Positions 1 through 9,452 of a stretch of DNA of 64,000 nucleotides are shown here, piece by piece (within the stretch, counting starts at the first letter, position 1; every line of letters starts with the position of its first letter). The notes under the pieces were generated by a model. The model ran no database searches and was not told the origin of the DNA. It saw only the letters and a list, made by a program, of their open reading frames with translations. Source of the DNA: Myrica gale (Eukaryota; Streptophyta; Magnoliopsida; Fagales; Myricaceae); assembly GCA_963930655.1 (NCBI GenBank), contig OZ005608.1, forward strand, positions 3,410,001 through 3,474,000, in the 5' to 3' direction. Made by a program: the position numbers and the translations under genes.

Positions 1-416
1 ATTCTACGTTGGCGTAGAAAATTAGGCAAGCCAAGAAGGTACCGTGCAGCATCCAATTTAAGCACGTGGGAATTTAGCTTTTTCATTTTTTATTTATCTT
101 TGTCGTAAGTACTGTGTAGTCTGTTCGGGGGACTTCTTGTGTTTTTTTTTTCTTTTCTTTTAGAAGAAGTGACTCAAATATTGCGGTGCTGCGCACGTGC
201 CGGTTGTTGGCACGTGGCGAAAAGATGTGGTTTTGGTTTATAATAATAACAAGGGAGAATAGTCTCCGGTCAAAGTCAAGCGTGACCAAGATGGTCTTTG
301 GTCAACTTCTTCGGTTCTGGTTTACTGAGGTGGCAAAAGAAAAGGACCACTATTCCCGGTTTGAAACATACTGTGGGCAGTACGAGAACGCAGTATTATT
401 AAGGCCAGATTGCAAA

Positions 417-792
417 TAAATATACCTTTCTTTAGTGGAAATTTTAATGAGATTTATCATAAATTTTGCACTTTACATTATAAACTACCAATTTTGACAC
501 AATACACATTCTAACTACCAATTTTAGATACATTACACTATTTTTCAAATTTTTATATTAAAATGACGATAATATTTTTAACCCATTTTGAATATGTGGA
601 AGATATTGTTATAAATTCATTAATTTTTCGAGAGTATTATTATCAGATGGAGAATGCAAAATGTCTAATATTAGTAATTAGAGGGATTAATGTGTCAGAA
701 TGAGTAATTTAGGATGTCTAACATTAGTAGTTAGAGGGTGCAATGTGTTATAAACCTAATAATTAATGAGTGAAAAATATATTTCCCTTTTA
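417..792. repeat. Dispersed foldback repeat, copy 1 (related copy at 32738-33096)
   Basis: This stretch aligns along its whole length with 32738-33096 in the same orientation. Shared blocks include ACTACCAATTTT-type words, AAAATGACGATAAT-type words, TTCATTAATTTTTCG and a GTGAAAAATATATTT-type right end. Within each copy the left half reappears in inverted form in the right half, so the unit can fold back. It has no coding capacity and looks like a non-autonomous DNA element. The superfamily is not determined because I could not fix a target-site duplication. Confidence 0.6.
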
Positions 793-1522
793 AGAATATT
801 TGTCGAAATTGAAATAGATTAGAATTTTATTGAATTATAAAAAAAATAGTGAAGTAAAATTGTAGGAAAGTGGGTGAAAAAATTAAGAGAAATATGATTT
901 GAAGTGAAATTTTTATATTTATTATTATAGAAATAGTTGATTTAAAGAGTAGAAATAAAGCTTAATTAAAACTTAAATTTAGTATAAAATATTAAAACAA
1001 TGACTATAACTTAAAGTTAGCATCGAGTATAGAAAAAAAGAATACGGCTTACCCAATAAAAAGAATATGATCAATAATAGAGGAAGAGAGAATGCCACCA
1101 ACTTACTGGAGATGTGGCTAAAATATTGGCGTTCAATTGTCTTATCAAGATTCAAGTTACGTTAGATCCTCCAAGTCCATGAGGTAAGCTAATCCGTAAG
1201 CAAAGCTGCAAAAGGTCGGAAAAGAGCTCTTGTGGGCTGGAAGTGAGTCACCTTCCTCGAAGGGACATAAAAGAAAAGAGTGCGCAAATTGAGAAACGTG
1301 GGATAATACCCACAGTATCTCAATGGCCTATTGACTTTTGGGGACGCTTATCCAAAGAAAACATTTGGCTTTAATGTCCAGAAGCGATGTATCCGTGAAG
1401 ACTGGGAATTCATGTCCCTTTCATCGCTTCCCCCTTTCCACACCCACCAATTCCTCGCCATCAACCATAGTTACTTTTTTGTCACACTCCTCTTAAAAAG
1501 CGATTAAATTACTCTTTCCTAT

Positions 1523-1550
1523 TTGAGACCCCAAATATTTGGGGTCTCAA
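1523..1550. repeat. Perfect 28 bp palindrome, probable MITE end
   Basis: TTGAGACCCCAAAT is followed immediately by its exact reverse complement. A similar start (TTTGAGCCCCAAAT with an imperfect hairpin) begins the MITE at 62674. About 150 bp to the right a GGCAAACAAACATCCCC-like end occurs. I infer that this is the terminus of a small non-autonomous DNA element. Confidence 0.5.
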
Positions 1551-2669
1551 CAAATCGGACAAACCAAACAAACTTCAAAATTTTTAACTTTTACACCTAC
1601 ACACTTCATTTTTCACAAACCCCAATAAATCTCAATAAAATAAAGATTTCCAAAATTTTAGGAATATTCCCCAATATTTTGGCAAACAAACATCCCCATT
1701 ATATCTGCTTCTAATCTACTTTAATCACAACACTTAAATCTAGTTTTAAGATAAGAAAGCGACAAACAAACATAGCAAGTTGATTTCTTTACTATCAGAG
1801 TAGAGGTAGAGGAGCACTTTCACTCTTTGGAATAATCTAAAATGAAAATATTAACAATAAAATTTCTATTGTTATCCGCTCACTTAGGGTTGACTGTTGA
1901 GTAACTTGAATTTGGTGTCAGTTTGGCCACAACCGGCACCAGTACTAATTGGCTACAAAATCGGTCTTGTCGATGTCAGTTTCACCGGTGCCGATTACAC
2001 TCCAATCGACAGTCACGTACGACAGCTACAAGTGATGACAACAACACATCTGGGGGAGAGAGACCCCGATTGTTCTTGTTCTTATGCGTCTAACAACACC
2101 GTTTTCTATTACGAAAAACAGTACCTTTTATTTTTTAAAAAAACTATAAAAAAAACAGTATTTAAGGTTAACCGGCACCGCTAAGACCACCCGCAAGTTT
2201 TTAAAGTTGCTATCGAGACCGGTATTGGGAACCACTAGTTCCCGTGCCGAAGCCAGTGACACAAGCACCGGTGGTTTTTTTGAACAGCCCTACACTTACT
2301 TAGACACCCTATTACAATTGATCTTGGATCACTCTATTTATTTAAATAAAATTTGCTGTATAAAGAATAATCGAGATTCATGGATACCATATCTTATCAT
2401 AGATAATAATTTTTTTAAAAAAAAATCATGGAGATTGAGACCAATAAGATATTACCAAATAAAATTTAAATTAAGCTTATGTCGGGACATTTCTCTTACT
2501 CATCACAATTTTCTCCTAAGGCTTTAGAAAAGAAAAAATTAAAAAAAAAAAAAACAGCTCGACGTCGGCCGGTAGGTGGGCCAGTAGGTGCCAGAGCCCA
2601 GAGGAATGGACAAAAGGGCTAAAGAAAACACACAAAGCGACAAGCAACATATCGCTGCTGTAAGACCCG

Positions 2670-2724
2670 TGACGTCATCTCCACATTACAAAAACCCATA
2701 GAAAACCCCCAAATAAAGCACGTG
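2670..2724 (+). promoter_or_regulatory. bZIP-type promoter elements upstream of the ERF gene
   Basis: A palindromic TGACGTCA (2670-2677) and a G-box CACGTG (2719-2724) lie 110-170 bp upstream of the ERF TATA box. Both are known binding cores for plant bZIP factors (TGA and G-box binders). Their position fits a stress- or hormone-responsive promoter; function is inferred. Confidence 0.5.
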
Positions 2725-2836
2725 TTTAGTGTCTCTACCCACTTGCTTAACTTCGAACCTTCACGGAAAGCTCTGAACCAAGTAAATCAACATTTTAGTA
2801 TTACAAATATTCCCCAAGTGCATGTACCCATTCCCC

Positions 2837-2844
2837 TATAAATA
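2837..2844 (+). promoter_or_regulatory. TATA box of the ERF gene
   Basis: TATAAATA lies 121 bp upstream of the ERF start codon, which leaves a 5' leader of roughly 90 bases. It is a good plant TATA consensus and there is no competing box nearby. Confidence 0.65.
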
Positions 2845-2964
2845 CCCTCCGAATCTCCTATCTACAAAAGTTCAGCAACCGAAAATAAATATCAGCTCTG
2901 ACCCGAAAAACCCTGAACGGCCCCCAATTTCGGATTCAAGATTTCAAAAATAATCGGATACGAG

Positions 2965-3843
2965 ATGTATGCACAGAGTACAACTCAGTCCGATTTAGCT
3001 CATCTGGAGTCAATTACACGGCATTTGCTGGGAGAAACGGAGAGTCGGCTTGCTGGTCCGGCCAATACCCCGACGTTCTGCCGTAGCTCCAGTTTCGGTA
3101 GCTTGTACCCTTGCCTAACTGACAAATGGGGCGAGTTGCCGTTGAAGGAGAACGACTCGGAGGACATGGTACTTTACGGCGTTCTCCGTGACGCTGTGAA
3201 TGTCGGGTGGGTCCCATCACTCGCACCGGTATCCACGGACTATTACAACTTCGGGTTTCCTACCGCCGCTATTAAATCCGAGCCTGAATTTTTCACAGCG
3301 GTGAAATCCGAGCCAGAGAGTTTACCCGCGGTGGAGATTATGTCGCCGGGATATGCGGTAGTCCCGGCATCAATTCCAGCCCAGAAAGAGGCAGCACCGG
3401 CGGTGGTTCCGGCAAAGGGAAAGCATTACAGGGGTGTGAGGCAACGGCCCTGGGGAAAGTTCGCCGCCGAGATTCGAGACCCGGCTAAGAACGGCGCTCG
3501 AGTCTGGCTCGGGACGTTCGAGACGGCCGAGGACGCCGCGCTGGCTTACGATCGAGCCGCGTACCGGATGCGCGGGTCCCGAGCCTTGCTCAATTTCCCA
3601 CTTCGGGTGAACTCGGGTGAGCCCGATCCGGTGAGGGTGACGTCGAAGCGGTCGTCACCCGAGCCTTCTTCCTCGTTGTCGTCAATTGAGAGCGGCTCGC
3701 CTAAGCGGCAGAAGAAGGCTGGAAGGTCGGTGGCGCTGTCGGTCACTCAAACTCAAGCTCAGGCTCAAGCCGGCTTAAGAGTAGTGAACGGAGTGGATGG
3801 GTTACAGGTGGCACCACGTGGCGATCAAATACTCGTTAACTAA
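2965..3843 (+). CDS. AP2/ERF transcription factor, group IX (ERF1A/ERF2-like)
   Basis: An intronless ORF of 292 residues. It has one AP2/ERF DNA-binding domain, about residues 153-211, starting [20 protein letters not shown]. The domain carries the Ala and Asp at the positions that mark ERF rather than DREB proteins, and ends with the [17 protein letters not shown] block and the following EPDPVR that I associate with group IXa ERFs. ERFs of this group bind GCC-box promoters in the nucleus and act in ethylene, jasmonate and defence signalling. Downstream of the domain there is a Ser-rich stretch and a basic SPKRQKK motif that could be a nuclear localisation signal. The start codon follows a TATA box at a sensible distance, and the ORF is GC-rich against AT-rich flanks. 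The C-terminal tail has a short Thr/Gln/Ala repeat. I am sure of the family and fairly sure of the group. Confidence 0.93.
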   Translation: MYAQSTTQSDLAHLESITRHLLGETESRLAGPANTPTFCRSSSFGSLYPCLTDKWGELPLKENDSEDMVLYGVLRDAVNVGWVPSLAPVSTDYYNFGFPTAAIKSEPEFFTAVKSEPESLPAVEIMSPGYAVVPASIPAQKEAAPAVVPAKGKHYRGVRQRPWGKFAAEIRDPAKNGARVWLGTFETAEDAALAYDRAAYRMRGSRALLNFPLRVNSGEPDPVRVTSKRSSPEPSSSLSSIESGSPKRQKKAGRSVALSVTQTQAQAQAGLRVVNGVDGLQVAPRGDQILVN

Positions 3844-4457
3844 TGCTGACAGTGGAAGAAGCACTACCGAATCATTTAGGGACCCTGTAATTATTACATC
3901 CGACATCCGAGATTTACACTAGGGTCCAAGCAGTTGGGGCGTTCCCGCAATTATGGAAAAAGGATGGGGAAAATGGAGTAAAAAAACTGTCTGGGGGATA
4001 AAATGGAATATTAAGAAACAGTAAATATGAGAGAAAGATAGAGGTCGTTTGGGTTTGTGTATACGAGATTGTTTTTAATATTGTTAAAAATTTTGGTGAA
4101 TTTTCTCAAGGAATTGGGAATTTTGTGTCTTTGCAAGAAGGTTTTGTTCAAAATTAGCTATTCCTGCGCTCTACCACTCTGCTTTTGGCAACACAAAAAG
4201 AAAAGAAAAAAAAACTAGTTTATTCATGTCCCGGTATTTGCTGATCCAAAACGACCACGGGCAGTCGCATGTAGGGTCGTTTTTGGCATTGTCAGGTACA
4301 ATAGCAATCCTTCGCAACATGGAAAAAGAATCCGAGTAAATCTGGCAACTTGAGACCTCTTTCATTTGACTGCGACAGATCCCAATCTCGAAAGCATGAT
4401 TACCCTTTACCACAGCATATACTACAAACAACTCTTTCGGTCCATGAACAGTAATGG
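3844..4457. other. ERF 3' flank, no gene seen
   Basis: The 3' untranslated and intergenic sequence of the ERF gene. I see no coding exon, no RNA gene and no clear repeat. Confidence 0.5.
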
Positions 4458-4896
4458 TGTTAAAGTCAACGTGAACTATTGTAATTAATAACTTATAAAT
4501 AAAGTTTCACATCACCTCATTGAGTAAATTAATAAGTTCAATTGAACATTCTCATGTAAAAGTCTAGCTTATTAGTGTAAATATTTTTTCTTTCGTTTAA
4601 ATTTTTATTTTTAACATGATATTAGAGCAAGACTTTCTGCATTAGTCCGGTGACCTATTGATATCTTTTGACATTCTTCCGGCGTTATCTTTTTCCCTTG
4701 AGTTAATTTTGTAACTTCAGACTCAAGATGTGTCCATCTTATTAAAGTTAGAGTGTCACATTGTTTCACATTACTAAAGCAATGACTTATAAATAAAGTA
4801 TTCATGTAACCTCATCAAATATAAGTGAGTAAACCAATAAACTCAATTGAACATTAAATTTCATTTATCCGTATAAATAATTTTTATTTCTGACCA
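4458..4896 (+). mobile_element. Degenerate TRIM (miniature LTR retrotransposon)
   Basis: Two diverged direct repeats (about 4458-4616 and 4754-4896) share the ACTTATAAATAAAGT, ACCTCAT and AACTCAATTGAACATT-type blocks. The left one begins TGTTAAAG and ends TTAACA. Directly after it comes TGATATTAGAGCA (4617-4629), which resembles the methionine-tRNA primer-binding site TGGTATCAGAGCA with two mismatches. A short purine stretch precedes the right repeat. No coding capacity lies between the repeats. Size and layout fit a TRIM. The flanking 5 bp (AATGG versus AATGA) are only a near match, so the right boundary is approximate. Confidence 0.55.
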
Positions 4897-5831
4897 ATGA
4901 AGCTCGTGATCGTTCTAAAAAGTTCAACTAATTATTTTCTATTTGCTTTATTTATTTGGTCATGTCAATTTAAAGTTGGAGCATGTTGTTTCGATTTTCT
5001 GATTAAATAAAGTTTATAAAGTACCGCATTGTCCAATTAGTTGAACTCAGAATATTTCAATTGCAGGATGTGCCTAAAATAATAATTTTTTTTGTTATCA
5101 CGTAATCGATAGGAGGTTAATATGGACTAGGATACCCTGTAATTCTTAGGGTATTACAGGGTATGCAATTAGGGGAGAGAGACATAAGTGTAGATCCCAC
5201 CGTAGGACCCACACTTTGTATCCCTCTCTCTCTCCTAATGGCACCCCTGCGGATACCGTAGGAGTTGCAGGGGAGCCGAATCCGGTTAACACTTGCCCTT
5301 GAATACCGTGCACGAGGCCTTGAGTAGTAATGACACTTATACGGTCCAAAACAACGACTTATCCAGATCTTAGACTTTTCTCAAATTTAAAGTTGGACAT
5401 TTTAGGAAATCTTTTACACGAGAAATTATGGCTCTTCTAAATCAATGGCAGCTTTTCAAAATCTCTCAGGTTGTAACGTTGGTCTTTCCAAGGCATGAAT
5501 ATTATATTATGACTTGTAATAGTGTCCCATAATTAATAATTGTGGTCTTAATGGCTGCTGACACATTATCCGGATTTTTTTGGTGGCATAGTGGGTTATA
5601 GAATGGTCAAAGTGCACGAATTAACGTTTCACATGCACAGCACATGCGAATGGAAACAGATCACACTTTTTTAATGCACATTGAAAATAGTGATCCACTT
5701 TCTTTACTATCTTAATTGCACCGTGGGTCCATGGCTCATGATAAATTAGTATATGATATACTAAATTAGTCAAATTAGTTCGTTTGATAACCATGTCATA
5801 TATGTATTTGAGGAGGATACAACAAGTCAGG

Positions 5832-5884
<53 letters not shown>

Positions 5885-6037
5885 TTTATTTATCCGACTG
5901 GTTATGTCTTTATTTATTTATTCTTTTACATAGTTTAATTTTGGGTTCCGGTCCAACAAGTGTCGAAATCCAGACAACTCCGATAACGGATGCAAAAATT
6001 TTGGGGAGAATAATATGACGCGAGACTGTGAGAAAGA
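4897..6037. other. Intergenic, with hairpin segment and AT microsatellite
   Basis: No gene seen. Inverted repeats occur around 5131-5164 (ATACCCTGTAAT and its complement) and in the CCCCTGC-rich stretch to about 5290, typical of a small foldback element. A long (TA)n microsatellite lies at 5835-5882. Confidence 0.5.
5835..5882. repeat. (TA)n microsatellite
   Basis: An uninterrupted TA dinucleotide run of about 24 units, about 150 bp left of the TRIM at 6038. Confidence 0.95.
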
Positions 6038-6377
6038 TGTTAGGTGGTCTTGAGCCTTCTCAACCCCAAAAGCTAGTTCAAGAGGTGAGGCTTTCCCTCA
6101 CACTTATAAACTGACCACCAACCCCTTCCACAACCGATGTGGGACAACCCCAACAATCTCCCCCTCACACATCGGGCCTTGGGTTGGATGCAGACAACCC
6201 GTTTCTCCCATGGACTGTTGGGTCCGAGACTTGTTGGTAAACCTGGGCTCCGATACCAGTGTTAGGTGGTCTTGGGCCTTCTCAACCCCAAAAGCTAGCT
6301 CAAGAGGTGAGGTTTTCCCTCACACTAATAAACTGACCACCAACCCCTTCCACAACCGATGTGGGACAACCCCAACA
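6038..6377 (-). mobile_element. TRIM retrotransposon with 118 bp LTRs and AAAGA target duplication
   Basis: Two 118 bp direct repeats (6038-6155 and 6260-6377), nearly identical, each begin TGTTAGGTGG and end CCCCAACA. The 5 bp on either side, 6033-6037 and 6378-6382, are both AAAGA, a target-site duplication. On the minus strand the inner edge of the right repeat is followed after one base by TGGTATCGGAGCC (complement of 6246-6258), a methionine-tRNA primer-binding site. The other inner edge has a purine tract (complement of the CTCCCCCTCACAC stretch at about 6158-6170). Between the repeats are about 100 bp without coding capacity. All parts of a complete TRIM are present, so it is an intact non-autonomous element in minus orientation. 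Confidence 0.9.
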
Positions 6378-8899
6378 AAAGATAACGATTAAGAAAGACA
6401 GTGTTAATGTAGCTATGAGTTGTGAGATCAAAGAGAGGGAGACCAAAAGAGCTGAGAGAGCCGAGTGTGCCTTTGAGAGTAGAAAGAGTGAGAATTGAGA
6501 CACGGAGAGAGTTGAGAGTGAGAGTCATGGGAGAGGAGACTTAGGCTGCGTTTGCAACTAAAATTTTATCCAAAATTTTATCTCTCTCCTAATAAAATAC
6601 TCTAATATAATCTCTCTCTTCCATCAAAAAATATAAAATATTACTTCTCTCTTCACTTTTTCACTAAACTCAATAACAACACTAAACCCAATACCAAAAA
6701 TTTTACAACACAAACACACTCTTAAACAGAGGCAAGAGAAAAGAGAATGAGTCGGGGTTAAATGAGGTTTGAAAAAACCCAAGGTAAAAACTTTGCGTTT
6801 TGATTTTTTTTTAGCTGGTATCGAAATTCTGCACATTTTCAGCGAAATTACCGGTTTAGTCACAAAGGCGATATTGCCAACCAACTCCGATTCTCTACGG
6901 TAGGCAATGGCCAGTTGCAAAAACCAGTACCGATACCGAAGACCGAAAATTCCGGTACCGGTGGTAAATTTGCCTGGAGCAGATATTTGATCAAACCATG
7001 TCCTGGCTTTGCAAAATATTCGTCGACTACGCCGCAGGCCGGCAGCGGCATAAAGAAGTGGGTCACGTCGACCATTGAAAACACAACCTACGAAGTCTCC
7101 CTGAACTTGAAGAGTCGCGTCGCGACACTTGTGTGTACACTTCAAGAAACAACTTATCTATGAATAGCTTTGACGGTCAAAATTTTGACTTTGACTTTTC
7201 TACGATTTGAGAATTTTAAAAAAAGCACGACGACTTTTCTAATTTTGTTACATGGGTTACGTACGCTCACCTCACCTCACCTCACCTCACCTCAATGCAT
7301 AAATTAAGCAACAATTTTGTCGGTGTTCGTATCACGATCAAAACTATATTATATATTCACACCGTCATACGAGCAAAACAGTCTGTAGACTGGAGAGTCA
7401 GCACGCAGGTAGTGCTTTGAGACTTTGAGAAATGTCAGCGTGGGCCGTTGGTGTGGTCATGGGCTGGGAGATTTACGGGCTTTTGATATAGATTAGGGGC
7501 TCAAAGAGCTGGGAAGGTCAGAGTAGATCGCCCCTCTCTTTACTATGCTGTTTTTCCAAGAGATTTTTGCAGTCACTTATACATTAGTTGCTTTGTCACG
7601 TGTGTATATAGCCAATAAACGTTCTAATAACATGCCTTGATTCAGATTTTAGCTTGCAACCAAATCAAACTGGTAAACTAGAATGTGAAAGTGGATTGGT
7701 AGAATAACAAATTATTTGGAGAGGACATTTCATAATAATTATTTATTTATTTTTGTTGTTGTCTAATTTATGATTTTACAAACGATGGTAAACATGATTG
7801 ATTTGATACAATATATTTTATAATTCAATGAGTTTCATTTCTTTTATGCTTGATTATACAAACAATCTTTATGATATAACATTTTGACAAAAAAATTTAT
7901 GTGGTAAACGTTTGTATAAATTTGTCTACGTGGTCAATTTATAGTAATAAAATGGTCTCCCACTTTAGTTTTGTCATTTTCTTTAACATATGATGCTGAA
8001 CTTTAATTAGTAACATATGACTCGTTAGTTGGAGATTTAATTCAGCTCAGCATCGGACATTGAGTGAAATGATGGAACTCAAACGAATGAACTATTTTGT
8101 TTCCATATATTGACCACATAGGCAATTTTGTACAAAGGTTTGCCATATAGAACTTTTTGTGAAAACGTTATACCATAGGGACTGTTTGTATAAGTAAGCT
8201 TTTTTTTAATAAGGGTGAAAGTGGGCGACCAACGTAGCCAACTCCCCCTGGGTGTGACCGTAAGAACTTTCACCCGCTGCAGCATGTTTAAATTGAGTTA
8301 TAGCTACCTGCCCTTTAGGGAGGACTGTCACTGCAGCCTCACCAGCATGCGAGTGATATTGGAGGCTAGGGAGAAACATTTCATGCCTATTTGAAAATCA
8401 ATTGGATAATCTATAGAAGTTGCTTTGATTTTTAATATAAGTTGCAAAATCACTTTGCTAATTTTTAGACCCGGAAGCAATAAATAGTCTTAGGACTAAT
8501 ATTGAGGGCGTTAAATGCCTAATATTTGAGTTAATTAGGGAGCATAGAATGAAATTCACACGTGATAAGTTAAAGAGGTGGTCTCATTGCCCAGAGAGTT
8601 AATCCACACACAATCTCCAAAATGGCCTCTTTTTTTATTTTATTTCTTCTTTTAATCTACATCTCTTTTTTTCTTCTAATTTTTAATTTCCATCTTAAAG
8701 GTCAGTAAGTTCTTTTAGGCAAGAGGCTTCTTTAAAACGGTGCGTCTGAAGGGAGAAAGGCACTATGCAGTCTATACCGCCTCTACCATATCACTTCTTA
8801 ACCTCTTACAGTAAATCGGTCTAGTGTTCGAATCGCAAAAGCCCCAAAACTTGAAAATCACCGAAAAATATAGAAAGTAGGAGAAGCCGAAAGGACAGA
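6378..8899. other. Intergenic, with MITE and short pentamer repeat
   Basis: A MITE-like element (6541-6726) is followed by a GC-richer stretch (about 6800-7160) that stays open on both strands for 80-170 codons but matches nothing I recognise. A (CTCAC)n tract of about six units lies at 7267-7295. The rest to 8899 is AT-rich spacer and presumably the promoter of the WD40 gene. No clear TATA box was found. Confidence 0.45.
6541..6726. mobile_element. MITE-like element (GTTTGC-end family)
   Basis: The left end TGCGTTTGCAACTAAAATTT pairs imperfectly with the right end (complement TGTGTTTGTGTTGTAAAATT). The core contains pyrimidine runs such as TCTCTCTCTTCC and TTCTCTCTTCACTTTTT, shared with the elements at 21270-21410 and 62674-62855. 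There is no coding capacity. Likely one member of a hAT- or Mutator-type MITE family; the superfamily is not proven. Confidence 0.5.
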
Positions 8900-9404
8900 A
8901 TGGAACAACCAAATGAAGACCATGACGAACCTCCAATTGCGAAGTTATTTGGTGCCAAAAAGCGAGGAAAGAAAAAGAGGGTGGATTTGCCGCCGGAGAC
9001 GAAAACGAAAACCGGAGGGACAGCGAAGAAGAAGGAGGGTGTTATAGTTGCAGTGGACGTCGCAACAGAGAGTGCAACGGGCTGTGCAGAGGATTGCGGC
9101 AATGGCTCTAGGGTCACGGTTTCGACGTTCGATCATTCGGTGGAGAATCACTTCAGGGCCATGGATACAATTTCTCAGCTCTGTGGAGAGGGAGAAGGTG
9201 ATGGTCTTGAAGAGAGTGAGATTCAACGATTCTCCTCTTCAATCACTTTCTTAAGGTGAAACGTGCTCATAGTTATATTCACACAATGCAGATATACGTG
9301 TAGAAGGGCCTCGAAATGTTCACTTGTAAATTTGAATTGCGTTTCTGCAGAGAATGGAAGTATTTCTGTTACGAACCAAAAATCGTTAGGTTTGCTTTTG
9401 AAGT

Positions 9405-9452
9405 GGGAAGCCTTGAGATTAAAAAAAAAAAGAAGAAATGGGAAGCCTTGAA
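9405..9452 (+). other. 35 bp insertion with 13 bp direct repeats and A11 tract in WD40 exon 2
   Basis: TGGGAAGCCTTGA occurs twice (about 9404-9416 and 9439-9451) around a 22-base A-rich segment containing 11 consecutive A. Removing one repeat plus the segment (35 bp) restores a continuous frame into the conserved INLSQFSSATVPK stretch. With the insertion the frame ends at TAA 9475-9477. The pattern (target duplication plus short A tail) resembles a severely truncated LINE/SINE-type insertion. Confidence 0.7.

Larger units (their letters stand above)
1..2660. other. AT-rich intergenic region, no gene seen
   Basis: I see no convincing coding exon here; the longest open frames are short and of low complexity. 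It contains a foldback-type repeat (about 417-792), a perfect 28 bp palindrome (1523-1550) opening a MITE-like segment that runs to about 1700, and long A/T runs. The stretch 1890-2300 is locally GC-richer with several CCGGCACC/CCGGTGCC-like inverted motifs, but no frame is conserved. Confidence 0.6.

Noticed and set aside
6624-7145. 173-codon minus-strand frame and an overlapping plus-strand frame
   Set aside because: Both strands are open over the same stretch, no domain is recognisable, and part lies in a MITE. Kept only as a note in the intergenic entry.
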